From assembly GCF_021215455.1 (NCBI RefSeq), contig NZ_JAJPWV010000005.1, positions 248,001-312,000 on the forward strand: a stretch of 64,000 bases of DNA. Reading direction: 5' to 3'. This DNA comes from Mucilaginibacter roseus. GTDB lineage: Bacteria > Bacteroidota > Bacteroidia > Sphingobacteriales > Sphingobacteriaceae. Numbering within the stretch: the stretch's first letter is position 1; each line of letters begins with the position of its first letter. Of the stretch, positions 54,809 through 63,292 are shown piece by piece. The notes below the pieces were generated by a model, which did no database searches, was not told the DNA's origin, and saw only the letters and a list, made by a program, of their open reading frames with translations. Made by a program: the position numbers and the translations under genes.

Positions 54809-56725
54809 ATGAATTTAGCCAATAACCCTGCTACCGTACCGGCCCTTATACAAAACATAGTCAAAAACATTCACCCTGAGGATCAACCTTTCTTGAGCCA
54901 TAAAGTAAAAAATGAGTGGATTGATATAACCTATAAACAGGCGCTTGAAAAAATTAATGCCTTATCAGCCTGGATGCTGCACATCGGCATTAAAAAAGGC
55001 GATCACCTTGCACTGATGATCGAAAATGGACCGGACTATATATATTACGACCAGGCATTACAACAAATAGGCGCGGTCAATACGTCCATCTACCCTACGT
55101 TGAGCGAGGCAGATGTGGAGTACATTTTGAATGATTCACAGTCGCGCATTATACTGGTAGGTAACCCTTTTCTCTTCCGTAAGATACAAAAGGTGGCTAA
55201 TAATTGCCCGGCGCTCATACGCATTATACCGGCGTTTGATGAATTTGAAAAGCATATTTCAGTCCAGGCATTAAACGCAGGCATTATAGGCTTTAAGCAG
55301 GTTATCGCTGAAGGCACGTCGCTCCTAAGCCAATACCAGGGCGACATAAACATTGCCCGCGAAGCAATACTGCCGACAGATATTTCATGCCTTATATATA
55401 CATCGGGCACTACCGGCACGCCAAAGGGTGCTATGCTTACCCATCAAAACCTAACTTCTAATGTTTGGGCCAGCCTGGAGCAGATCACTGTAGTTGAAAA
55501 AACAGATGTGTTTTTATCATTCCTGCCCCTGTCCCATGTATTTGAACGGACAGCCACCTATCACATTTGCCTGGCAATGGGCTGTAAGATAGCTTTTGCT
55601 CAAAGCCTTGAGTTGCTGGCAAAAAACATGGGCGAAGTAAGGCCGACCATTATGAACTGTGTACCACGACTGCTGGAGCGTATACAGGACCGCGCAATGA
55701 AAACCGGCACCGAAGCAGGCGGCTTTAAAGCAAAAATATTTTTATGGGCATTAAGTATTGGCCGTAAATATCGCTATGCGTTGGAGGCCGGCAAATCACC
55801 AGGATTGATATTAAACACTCAAAATAAACTTGCTGATAAATTGGTATTCAGCAAAATAAAAGAGAAAACAGGTGGCCGCCTCAAGTTCATGATATCGGGC
55901 GGCGGTGCGTTGCCTAAAAACGTCGGTGAGTTTTTTGGCGATTTGGGGATTAAAGTATTAGAGGGGTATGGATTGACGGAAACATCGCCGGTAATGAGTG
56001 TTAACGAGCAGGACCGGCAGGTTTATGGCACAGCAGGCCGCGTAATACCGGGCATTGAAGTGGCCATACAAAACATTGATACCAAACAGATATACACTAT
56101 CCAAACACATAAAAGTTTTAAGCCTGATTTTGAATCGGAAGAAGGCGAAATTATCGTGCGCGGCCATTGTGTAATGAAGGGCTATTGGAACAAACCCGAA
56201 GATACCGCCGCCGCCATTGATAAGGATGGCTGGTTTCATACGGGAGATATTGGCCGCTTCTTTAAAGGGAACATACAGATAACCGACCGGCTAAAAAACA
56301 TGCTGGTAAACGCTTATGGTAAAAACGTTTATCCTACCCCGGTTGAAAACACTTACCTCAAAAGCCCGCGTATCGAGGGTGTATTTTTAATCGGCGACAG
56401 GCGCGAATACATAACGGCGATCATCATCCCGTCAAAGGATGCGTTGCAAACGAAGTTCGGCTTGCCTGAGAGCTTTTTTGAGCAGGAAGAAACTTTTATT
56501 GATGATACTGAGATTGTTAAATGGATTGCTGAGGATATTCGGAAATACTCAAACGAATTAGCCAAGTTTGAGCGCATTAAAAACTTTAAGGTTAAACGCA
56601 AACCCTTTAGCATGGACGATGGCGAAATCACGCCGACCATGAAAACCAAACGCCGCGTTATTGAAAAGAAATATGCCGAGGCGATTGAAGACCTGTACGC
56701 TGCCGAAGCAGATGATGCATTATAG
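54809..56725 (+). CDS. Long-chain fatty acid-CoA ligase (AMP-forming)
   Basis: The 638-residue enzyme is a full-length AMP-dependent synthetase. The phosphate-binding motif YTSGTTGTPKGAMLTH lies near residue 197, GYGLTETSPV near 387 is the A5 motif, GWFHTGDIG near 475 carries the adenylate-binding Asp, and RLKNMLVNAYGKNVYP near 495 marks the hinge and C-terminal domain. It activates fatty acids to acyl-CoA for beta-oxidation or lipid synthesis; chain length is not readable. It stands alone, divergent from SusC and convergent with the PorE-like gene (8 bases apart). Confidence 0.93.
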   Translation: MNLANNPATVPALIQNIVKNIHPEDQPFLSHKVKNEWIDITYKQALEKINALSAWMLHIGIKKGDHLALMIENGPDYIYYDQALQQIGAVNTSIYPTLSEADVEYILNDSQSRIILVGNPFLFRKIQKVANNCPALIRIIPAFDEFEKHISVQALNAGIIGFKQVIAEGTSLLSQYQGDINIAREAILPTDISCLIYTSGTTGTPKGAMLTHQNLTSNVWASLEQITVVEKTDVFLSFLPLSHVFERTATYHICLAMGCKIAFAQSLELLAKNMGEVRPTIMNCVPRLLERIQDRAMKTGTEAGGFKAKIFLWALSIGRKYRYALEAGKSPGLILNTQNKLADKLVFSKIKEKTGGRLKFMISGGGALPKNVGEFFGDLGIKVLEGYGLTETSPVMSVNEQDRQVYGTAGRVIPGIEVAIQNIDTKQIYTIQTHKSFKPDFESEEGEIIVRGHCVMKGYWNKPEDTAAAIDKDGWFHTGDIGRFFKGNIQITDRLKNMLVNAYGKNVYPTPVENTYLKSPRIEGVFLIGDRREYITAIIIPSKDALQTKFGLPESFFEQEETFIDDTEIVKWIAEDIRKYSNELAKFERIKNFKVKRKPFSMDDGEITPTMKTKRRVIEKKYAEAIEDLYAAEADDAL

Positions 56726-56733
56726 AACTGCGA

Positions 56734-58635
56734 CTACTGCGCAACAATTTTGAATTCGGTACGCCGGTTTAGCTGGCGGCCGTTTTCGGTATTATTGTCG
56801 GCAATGGGCTGTGTTTCGCCATAACCTTTAAATATTAACCGAGCTGCTGGTATTTTAGCGGCTATTAAATAATTATATACCTCCTTCGCCCTGTTTTGGG
56901 ATAATGTCAGGTTCAAGTCGTCATTACCAACATTATCGGTGTGGCCTGAAATTTCAACCTTAACATTAGCGTTTTCGTTTAAAAACTGTACCAGCTTAGC
57001 AAGTTCAGCTTTTGATTCGGGACGAAGATCAAACTTGTTAGTATCAAAAAATATATTGCGCAGCACCACCTTCTTCCCTATTTCAATCGGCGACAGTTCT
57101 ACATTTATAATAAACGGTGATTTGGGCTCACGGTCTGCCAGCGAGAAATTCTCCGAACAAAACAGATACCCACTTTTGGATATATTCAACCCGTAATTTT
57201 TACCGGAAGTAAGCGTCGCCAAAAAGCCACCATCTTCTTCACCGCTATAGTCCTGGTAAACAATATGGTTTCGCTCAAGGTCAACAATCTCCACATCCGC
57301 TTCAATAGGCTTTTTGGTTTTAGCATCAGTTACCTTGCCTTTTACATAGGTAACCAGCTTTGGCCGGGCTTTAACCGGCATTTCAAACTTATAAATATCA
57401 AAACCGCCGCTGCCCTGTAATTTGTTTGACGAAAAGAAAGCGTAATCGCCCTGCGCGGTAAGGGTAAGCCCGTTCTCATCCCCGCTTGAATTAATGGGAT
57501 AACCAAGATTTTCGGGCTTCTGCCATTTGCCATTGGCATCGAGCCTGCTCACAAACAAGTCCTTGTTGCCTAAACCCGGCCAACCATTTGAGCTAAAATA
57601 AAGCGTATTATCATCCGGGTGGATAAACGGCGATTGCTCATCATAAGGCGTGTTTACACTCGGCCCCAAGTTTTCAGGCTGACTCCAGCCTTTATCAGTA
57701 AGAGTTGTTTTCCAAATATCGTAGCCACCCAGGCCTCCGGCTTTGTTGCTCACAAAATACAAAGTTCGCCCGTCGGCACTTATAGAAGGCTGCGATTCCC
57801 AAGCTCCCGTATTAACCGGCGGATTAATGCCTACCGGTTTACCCCAACCCTCGCCATGCTTTTGAGCTATATAGATATCGCATTTACCCCTGCCATCAGG
57901 CCGGTTGCAACCGGTAAAAAACAAGTAGCGCCCATCCTGCGATATAGATTGCGAACCCTCATTGTATTGCGCCGTATTGATGTTTGCGCTTAAATAAACC
58001 GCAGGCTGCCAGTTACCATCCTTCTGTTCGCTTTTATAAAAATCCTCATTATTGTTTATCTTACGGGTAAAAATCAGCATGCTTTCGTCGGCAGTCGCAA
58101 CCGGCATATACTCATCATCAGCAGAATTTACGCCCGTACCTAAATTTATTGGCTTAAAAGCTACCGGATTTTTTACAGCTTGTATGGAGAAGTCGCAATC
58201 GGCAATCAGCTTTTGCGCGTAAGCCATATTTTGGAGCGTGATGTTGCCGAATGTTAGATATTTTTGTAAGTGTGATTTTGCCTCCGGGTATTGTGCTTCT
58301 GTTATTTCAGCCTCTCCTGCCTTCAGATAAACTGCCCGGTTAAACTCCGGATTCGCCGCTATCGCTTTTCGATAATAAATAACCGCTTTACCAAATTCAC
58401 GCTTTCTTCGCCATAGATCGCCTAACTGAATATGCGCCTCAACAAACTTGTCATCCTCAGCAACGGCTTTGGTTAATTCGGCAATGGCCTCATCAAACAT
58501 CCTGTCGTCCATTAGATGATTGGCAGCTACAAAATGCTTTATAGCCTGCTTGTTGCTACTGGTGTATTGGCCGTTTTGGCAAAAAGCAACCGAAGCCGTT
58601 AATGTGAAATACAGCAGAAAAAAAACGTATCGCAT
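56734..58635 (-). CDS. PorE-like OmpA-family protein (type IX secretion component candidate)
   Basis: The 633-residue protein has a signal peptide (MRYVFFLLYFTLTASVAFC) and then, in order, TPR repeats (about 30-130), a WD40/PD40-type beta-propeller (about 150-410, repeated FxSNxxGGxGxxDIW text such as LYFVSNKAGGLGGYDIWK), a carboxypeptidase-regulatory-like domain (about 425-510) and a C-terminal OmpA domain (about 525-633, ISGHTDNVGNDDLNLTLSQN). This TPR-propeller-CRD-OmpA order is that of PorE, a peptidoglycan-binding anchor of the type IX secretion system in Porphyromonas. Paralogs with other roles exist, so the T9SS role is likely but not certain. No lipobox cysteine is evident. Confidence 0.85.
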   Translation of the reverse strand: MRYVFFLLYFTLTASVAFCQNGQYTSSNKQAIKHFVAANHLMDDRMFDEAIAELTKAVAEDDKFVEAHIQLGDLWRRKREFGKAVIYYRKAIAANPEFNRAVYLKAGEAEITEAQYPEAKSHLQKYLTFGNITLQNMAYAQKLIADCDFSIQAVKNPVAFKPINLGTGVNSADDEYMPVATADESMLIFTRKINNNEDFYKSEQKDGNWQPAVYLSANINTAQYNEGSQSISQDGRYLFFTGCNRPDGRGKCDIYIAQKHGEGWGKPVGINPPVNTGAWESQPSISADGRTLYFVSNKAGGLGGYDIWKTTLTDKGWSQPENLGPSVNTPYDEQSPFIHPDDNTLYFSSNGWPGLGNKDLFVSRLDANGKWQKPENLGYPINSSGDENGLTLTAQGDYAFFSSNKLQGSGGFDIYKFEMPVKARPKLVTYVKGKVTDAKTKKPIEADVEIVDLERNHIVYQDYSGEEDGGFLATLTSGKNYGLNISKSGYLFCSENFSLADREPKSPFIINVELSPIEIGKKVVLRNIFFDTNKFDLRPESKAELAKLVQFLNENANVKVEISGHTDNVGNDDLNLTLSQNRAKEVYNYLIAAKIPAARLIFKGYGETQPIADNNTENGRQLNRRTEFKIVAQ

Positions 58636-58676
58636 AGGTTACAATAACGATGGTTAGTAACCCAAGTTACAATAAA

Positions 58677-59300
58677 TCAAGGGATATTTAAAAACTTGTG
58701 CGTTTGCAGCGAAATTTCCCACTGCGGATTGTTCATTACATAATCCACGATCAGCGGGGTCATCTCCTTAGCGCGCGACCATTCCGGCTGTAAAAACAGC
58801 TTACAATCAGGCGATACGGTTTTGGCATGCTGTTCGGCAAACTCAAAATCCGACTTGTTGAATATAATAACCTTAAGCTCGTTCGCCATTACCGCTACAT
58901 CCGGCGACGGCGACTTGAATTTTTTAGGAGAAAGGCAAATCCAGTCCCAATTACCGGATAAAGGATAAGCACCGGATGTTTCGATAAACGTGCGGATTCC
59001 GTTTACTTTTAGTTGTGTAGTAAGATAGTCTAGATTATATATCAGCGGCTCACCACCTGTAACCACCACATTTTTTGCAGGATGTTGGGCAGCGTGTTCA
59101 ACAATAGTATCTGCCGATGTAAGCGCATGTAGTTCAGCATCCCAGCTTTCCTTAACATCACACCAATGGCAGCCCACATCGCATCCGCCCAGCCGAATAA
59201 AATAGGCCGCCTTGCCGGTATTGTATCCCTCGCCCTGTATCGTGTAAAACTCTTCCATTAAAGGAAGCAATGTGCCGTCGTCCGGTATTTGATGTGCCAT
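58677..59300 (-). CDS. queE: 7-carboxy-7-deazaguanine synthase QueE
   Basis: The 207-residue radical-SAM enzyme makes the CDG intermediate of queuosine and other 7-deazapurines. The cluster-binding motif CDVGCHWC (Cx3Cx2C) follows FYTIQGEGYNTGKAAYFIRL, the typical QueE N-terminus, and TGGEPL is the SAM-binding GGE motif. The start at 59300 is chosen because an exact promoter box (59313-59320) would overlap the alternative start at 59315. No other queuosine genes are in the window. Confidence 0.93.
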   Translation of the reverse strand: MAHQIPDDGTLLPLMEEFYTIQGEGYNTGKAAYFIRLGGCDVGCHWCDVKESWDAELHALTSADTIVEHAAQHPAKNVVVTGGEPLIYNLDYLTTQLKVNGIRTFIETSGAYPLSGNWDWICLSPKKFKSPSPDVAVMANELKVIIFNKSDFEFAEQHAKTVSPDCKLFLQPEWSRAKEMTPLIVDYVMNNPQWEISLQTHKFLNIP

Positions 59301-59312
59301 ACTAATAGTCGG

Positions 59313-59320
59313 CAAATATA
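59313..59320 (-). promoter_or_regulatory. Candidate -7 box of queE
   Basis: On the minus strand this reads TATATTTG, an exact TAnnTTTG match, with a TTG at 59338-59340 about 17 bases upstream as a possible -33. It lies 12 bases before the chosen queE ATG, giving a very short leader. Confidence 0.5.
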
Positions 59321-59398
59321 CACATTAGCGGCTTAGCCAATTTTTTAAGGCTTTTTTATTTTATTGAATATTAGTTATTTTACTTTAAATTTACCTTG

Positions 59399-60163
59399 AT
59401 GAAAAAAATCTACCTACCTATCACCCTCATCGTCATGCTTTTGCTTTCATCATGTGTTGATGTTGAAGAGCGTTACAGCTTCGCTGCAGATGGATCGTGC
59501 AAAGTGGTTTACGGCTTTGATATGAGCCGTGCTATATCCGTACTGCAAAACCTCATGACCGACTCGTTGCGCACCACGCCGCAATTCGCGATGAAAAAGG
59601 ATACGGTGCTTAACTTTTACAGCGCCATACCTGACAGCATCCAGCGTTCCATGACGGCGGAAGATATTAATCTGGCACAAACCAGCGACCTGGCGGTTAA
59701 GATGGACCTGCAAAAAAGCCTGATGAACGTGAAAGTAAGCCATTATGCCAAAAACACTGCCGACCTGGAATACTATTTGAAAAACATCTCAAAAATATCG
59801 CGAAACAGCCAACTCAGCGCACTCACAAAGGGACAAGGCGGTAGCACGGAGGCCGACTCGAAATCGTTAATAGGCAGCCAGGATTATTATACTTATGAGA
59901 TAACCCCTACCCGTTTCAGGCGCATAGTGGATAAAATAAAGTTTAACGCGTTTTTAAAACGCACGCAATCAACGTTGATTATGGCCAAGGCTATGCTAAT
60001 TGATATGCCGTACAAAGTGGTGCTTAACTTTGCCAAGCCGGTAAAAAAAGTAAATAACCCAAAGGCCGTACTATCTGCCGACAGGCGCAGCGTTACACTA
60101 ACCACCGATATGGACGAAATTACACGTAACCCGGCTGTAATGAACCTGCAGGTAGATTTTTAA
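59399..60163 (+). CDS. Lipoprotein of unknown function
   Basis: The 254-residue protein has a lipoprotein signal with lipobox LSSC (cysteine near 18), then a mature region of about 235 residues of mixed alpha/beta character with MSRAISVLQNLM and a C-terminal beta-rich end (KAVLSADRRSVTLTTDMDEI) like the extracytoplasmic LppM/LolA-like adhesion folds seen in many Bacteroidota lipoproteins, which is only a resemblance. The ATG at 59399 is preferred over TTG one codon earlier. Its stop (TAA) is directly followed by the ATG of the Rieske gene, so both are co-transcribed. Confidence 0.75.
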   Translation: MKKIYLPITLIVMLLLSSCVDVEERYSFAADGSCKVVYGFDMSRAISVLQNLMTDSLRTTPQFAMKKDTVLNFYSAIPDSIQRSMTAEDINLAQTSDLAVKMDLQKSLMNVKVSHYAKNTADLEYYLKNISKISRNSQLSALTKGQGGSTEADSKSLIGSQDYYTYEITPTRFRRIVDKIKFNAFLKRTQSTLIMAKAMLIDMPYKVVLNFAKPVKKVNNPKAVLSADRRSVTLTTDMDEITRNPAVMNLQVDF

Positions 60164-60523
60164 ATGAAGTGGTTTAAGATTGATGATGTGCAGCCCGACG
60201 ATACCTTTATAAAGAAAGTGAAAGCTGATGGCAAAAGCATATGCGTAGTTGGCTATGAGGGAAATATCTATGCACTATCAGCGCGTTGCCCGCATGCCGG
60301 TGAAGACCTGAGCCGCGGCTGGTGTAAGGAAGGCAAGCTGGTATGCCCGGTACACCGTTTCTCCTACTCACTCGAAAATGGCCGGGGAAGTAGCGGACAA
60401 AATGATTATGTGCGCACCTATCCGATTAAAATAGCAAAGGGTGAAGTGTTTGTTGGTGTGAGCTCCTTTTGGCAAAAAATCAAAAGTTTATTCAGCCGCA
60501 GCGAGTCCTTTTTTGAAGAATGA
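60164..60523 (+). CDS. Small Rieske [2Fe-2S] ferredoxin-like protein
   Basis: The 119-residue protein is a single Rieske domain with the ligand pairs CPHAGEDLS (Cys-x-His) and CPVHRFSYSLENG (Cys-x2-His) 17 residues apart, as in nitrite-reductase small subunits (NirD) and dioxygenase ferredoxins. There is no signal peptide, so it acts in the cytoplasm as an electron carrier or a regulatory partner. It directly abuts the lipoprotein gene (zero gap). Its last 36 bases overlap the convergent rsmD end. Confidence 0.85.
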   Translation: MKWFKIDDVQPDDTFIKKVKADGKSICVVGYEGNIYALSARCPHAGEDLSRGWCKEGKLVCPVHRFSYSLENGRGSSGQNDYVRTYPIKIAKGEVFVGVSSFWQKIKSLFSRSESFFEE

Positions 60524-61039
60524 GAATGAAGAGTGGCCGTATTTGCGTTGCTCCACAAAAGCAGGATGATTGCTTAAATTTTGCATAGATTGATGCTCGA
60601 TGATCAGCAGTCCATCAGGTAATAACAAATCCTTTTCAAAAACCACTTTAGCAATTTCAGGTATGCGGTTCAAATCATACGGCGGGTCAGCAAAAATCAC
60701 ACCATATTGCTCCGTTTCCATCTCCAGAAATTTAAATACATCGGCACGGTATGTTTTAATACCTTCGAGTCCGTGCTTTTTGGCCATATCTTTTAAAAAA
60801 TTCAGACCATTTATATTACGGTCAATCGCCGTAACCAAGCTTGCCCCTCGCGATGAAAATTCTAATGATAAATTGCCTGTACCACTAAACAGATCGAGCA
60901 CCCTGATTTCTTCAAGGTCAATCTGATTTTGAAGAATGTTGAACAATGCCTCCTTAGCCAGATCAGTAGTTGGCCGGGCCGGGAGATTGTTTGGCGGATT
61001 AAGCCTTAACCCACGTAGCTTCCCCCCTATAACGCGCAT
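60488..61039 (-). CDS. rsmD: 16S rRNA (guanine(966)-N(2))-methyltransferase RsmD
   Basis: The 183-residue enzyme shows the RsmD signature: N-terminus MRVIGGKLRGLRLNPP, SAM-binding VLDLFSGTGNLSLEF, and the catalytic FADPPYDL. It methylates G966 of 16S rRNA during ribosome assembly. It is the second gene of a leftward pair: its start overlaps the end of the DUF3822 gene by 13 bases. Its 3' end overlaps the Rieske gene on the other strand by 36 bases, so the two transcripts are antisense to each other there. Confidence 0.94.
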   Translation of the reverse strand: MRVIGGKLRGLRLNPPNNLPARPTTDLAKEALFNILQNQIDLEEIRVLDLFSGTGNLSLEFSSRGASLVTAIDRNINGLNFLKDMAKKHGLEGIKTYRADVFKFLEMETEQYGVIFADPPYDLNRIPEIAKVVFEKDLLLPDGLLIIEHQSMQNLSNHPAFVEQRKYGHSSFSFFKKGLAAAE

Positions 61040-61830
61040 AATGATAACGCAGTAAGTGAGAGTATTTGTTGAATCTCTATCTCTCTCGGCAATGCAAATA
61101 AGCTCAAGGTATTTAGCTGAGCCGATTTAAAAAATTCCGTGGCTTTGATCAGCAACTCATCATTGCTTTCAATTGCCCCGCTTATACTCAGATGCAGATC
61201 AGCAGGCTCCATGTTAATGGCTTTAGCCGCTAATGCCGAGAAATACAAAACGTCATCCGCATTAGTGCATTCAAAGTTGTTGTAGTAGCGTATTTTACCA
61301 TACCTGAAGTAAAGCAGATCAATACGACCGTCCATTAAATTCAAATAAAGCGTGTCGTCCGCCGGGTGATTGGCTCCGATAGCGGCTACCCAACCCTTAG
61401 TACTAAAAACTGTATTTTCAAGCCCGAAACGCCGCTCTGCCAGGTCGGCGTGCTTTACCGGTACTTTGTATATCACCATATTTTCCCCATCAAGCTGCTG
61501 CGCGAATAATCTATCTGTTGATTGTACGTTAAGCAAACGGGCATAATCAGCAACATTATCTTCGCTGTAAACAGAGTTGGGCAACAAGGTAAAACCTGTT
61601 GCAGGTAAACCGATAATCAATTGCTTGTAATCAGCTTCAAACAGGTCGGCAAGTTCCTCCGGAGCTGATAACTCTTCAAGCGGATGCCCGCTTTCGCAAA
61701 CTAAAAGTTTGTTGCCCGCGGTTACCGCGTACGTAAAACTATTGCTGTGTAATTGCACCAGTAAGGTATAATCAGCAGCAGCATCAAGCCCAAAAGCCTC
61801 GTCATGATAGTTAAATGTCGGTTCGTTCAT
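61027..61830 (-). CDS. DUF3822 family protein
   Basis: The 267-residue protein is a DUF3822-type hypothetical of Bacteroidota, commonly found directly upstream of rsmD. It has an actin-like/ASKHA-reminiscent beta pattern (DYTLLVQLHSNSFTYAVTAG, DRLFAQQLDGENMVIYKV) but no catalytic motif I can name. It overlaps rsmD by 13 bases, indicating translational coupling, and an exact -7 box lies 15 bases upstream of its start. Function unknown. Confidence 0.8.
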   Translation of the reverse strand: MNEPTFNYHDEAFGLDAAADYTLLVQLHSNSFTYAVTAGNKLLVCESGHPLEELSAPEELADLFEADYKQLIIGLPATGFTLLPNSVYSEDNVADYARLLNVQSTDRLFAQQLDGENMVIYKVPVKHADLAERRFGLENTVFSTKGWVAAIGANHPADDTLYLNLMDGRIDLLYFRYGKIRYYNNFECTNADDVLYFSALAAKAINMEPADLHLSISGAIESNDELLIKATEFFKSAQLNTLSLFALPREIEIQQILSLTALSLCAL

Positions 61831-61844
61831 GTATAGAATAGCAG

Positions 61845-61852
61845 CAAAAGTA
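61845..61852 (-). promoter_or_regulatory. Candidate -7 box of the DUF3822-rsmD pair
   Basis: The minus strand reads TACTTTTG, an exact TAnnTTTG match, ending 15 bases before the DUF3822 ATG. A -33 box is not obvious. Confidence 0.5.
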
Positions 61853-61890
61853 ATGTTTTTTTATTGCTCAGGATAACGCTTATTAGCAGG

Positions 61891-62403
61891 CTATCTGGCT
61901 ATACCGTAAAGCTGCAGCAATTGCGTATCGCCATCCATGTAAAATTCTTTTTCTAATGTAAAGCCCAGCTTCAGCAATAACGCTCCCGAACGGATATTTT
62001 CAGGAATGGTAATAGCAACGATCCGTCTCAAATTAAAATCGTTCCAACCTTTATTTAATACGGCTCCGGCGGCTTCAAGCGCGTAACCTTTGCCCGTATA
62101 TTCTTTAAACAAAGCGTAGCCGATGTCTAGATCCTCAAGCTCATTACGCTTGATCAGCCCGCACAAACCGATGGGCGTATTATCAGATTTTAAGGTAACA
62201 GCCCACAAACCAAGGCCATATTGGGCGTAGCTGTGTATTGGCCCTTGCAGATACCTTTCAGCATCAGCAAGGTTGTGCACATCGCGGTCGCCTACATTGG
62301 TTAGCCATTCGGGTGTGTTTACTAATACCAGTATAAATTCGGCATCAGCTAAGGTAAGTTCGCGCAAAATCAGGCGTTCAGTCTCAATAATTATATTGGC
62401 CAT
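61891..62403 (-). CDS. GNAT-family N-acetyltransferase
   Basis: The 170-residue protein matches the RimJ/RimL-type GNAT group: MANIIIETERLILRELTLAD at the N-terminus, IGYALFKEYTGKGYALEAAG with the acetyl-CoA P-loop, and NIRSGALLLKLGF at the end. It likely acetylates an amine, such as a protein N-terminus or small molecule; the substrate is unknown. Its ATG lies in the 9-base loop of a perfect 15-bp inverted repeat. Confidence 0.88.
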   Translation of the reverse strand: MANIIIETERLILRELTLADAEFILVLVNTPEWLTNVGDRDVHNLADAERYLQGPIHSYAQYGLGLWAVTLKSDNTPIGLCGLIKRNELEDLDIGYALFKEYTGKGYALEAAGAVLNKGWNDFNLRRIVAITIPENIRSGALLLKLGFTLEKEFYMDGDTQLLQLYGIAR

Positions 62404-62424
62404 TACACAGCCAATATAATTATT
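62386..62424. promoter_or_regulatory. Perfect 15-bp inverted repeat enclosing the GNAT start codon
   Basis: Arms 62386-62400 and 62410-62424 are exact complements (AATAATTATATTGGC with GCCAATATAATTATT), separated by 9 bases containing the GNAT start codon. The gene's first five codons after ATG are encoded in one arm. It could be an operator for a dimeric repressor or a hairpin that blocks or controls translation. Confidence 0.6.
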
Positions 62425-62439
62425 ATAAACTGTTATAAG

Positions 62440-63216
62440 TTACGCACCCTGCCCTAAATTTATCATCAGGCCGCCATCCATAGCGTAGGTTGAGCCGGTT
62501 ACGTAATTTGCCGCCGGCGATGCCAGGAACAGAGCTACCTGCGCAATCTCTTCAGGCTTACCGGCGCGCTTAGCGGGTATATGCGATGTAGCTTCTTTCA
62601 GTTGCTCCGGGTCATCCATCGCCTTTTGGTTCATCGGCGTAAGTATCATGCCCGGGGCGATATTGTTAACCGTGGTACCGCTTTCGGCAAGTTCGAGCGC
62701 AAGCGAACGGGTAAAGTTACGCAGGGCGCCTTTCGAGGCATTGTAATCGGCATTGCCTGGGGTCGCTATTTCCTCGTGAATGGATGATATATTGATGATC
62801 TTGCCCTTAATATTGCTTTTTTGCAGATGCTGAACGAACTTACGGCTGGTAAAAAACGGACCATAAACATTGGTGCGAATGCAGGTATCAAACGTCTTGG
62901 TATCCATTTCGGCAACCTTTGTGTTTGAGCCGTTTACCGCGGCGTTATTCACCAATATATCAAGCCCGCCAAGCTCGGTAATAATTTGATCGATGGCCTC
63001 GTTTACCTTTTCTTCCTCTGTTACGTCGAGTTTTAAGGATAGCGCTTTAACGCCATGTTCCTCAATGCGTGTTTTGGTTTCCTTTGCACCCTCTTCGTCA
63101 GAGCGGTAACAAATAGCTACTGATGCGCCTTCCTTTGCAAAAGCTATGGCGGTTGCACGACCAATGCCTGAATCGGCACCCGTTATAAAAGCTACTTTTG
63201 ATTGTAAAATGCCCAT
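62440..63216 (-). CDS. Short-chain dehydrogenase/reductase (glucose-1-dehydrogenase-like)
   Basis: From the ATG at 63216 (MGILQSKVAFITGADSGIGR) the protein has 258 residues. It has the cofactor motif TGADSGIGRA, NNAAV and the catalytic Ser-Tyr-Lys in ISSIHEEIATPGNADYNASK, and its C-terminus YVTGSTYAMDGGLMINLG is typical of glucose 1-dehydrogenase-type SDRs. The exact substrate is unknown. Twelve extra codons upstream are open but have no family resemblance. Confidence 0.9.
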   Translation of the reverse strand: MGILQSKVAFITGADSGIGRATAIAFAKEGASVAICYRSDEEGAKETKTRIEEHGVKALSLKLDVTEEEKVNEAIDQIITELGGLDILVNNAAVNGSNTKVAEMDTKTFDTCIRTNVYGPFFTSRKFVQHLQKSNIKGKIINISSIHEEIATPGNADYNASKGALRNFTRSLALELAESGTTVNNIAPGMILTPMNQKAMDDPEQLKEATSHIPAKRAGKPEEIAQVALFLASPAANYVTGSTYAMDGGLMINLGQGA

Positions 63217-63292
63217 ATTTTTTTCGGTTGATGTTTTAAACAAAAACCTCACCGGGCAAAAATGTTTTGAGTAATAATTAAATTAACACCTA

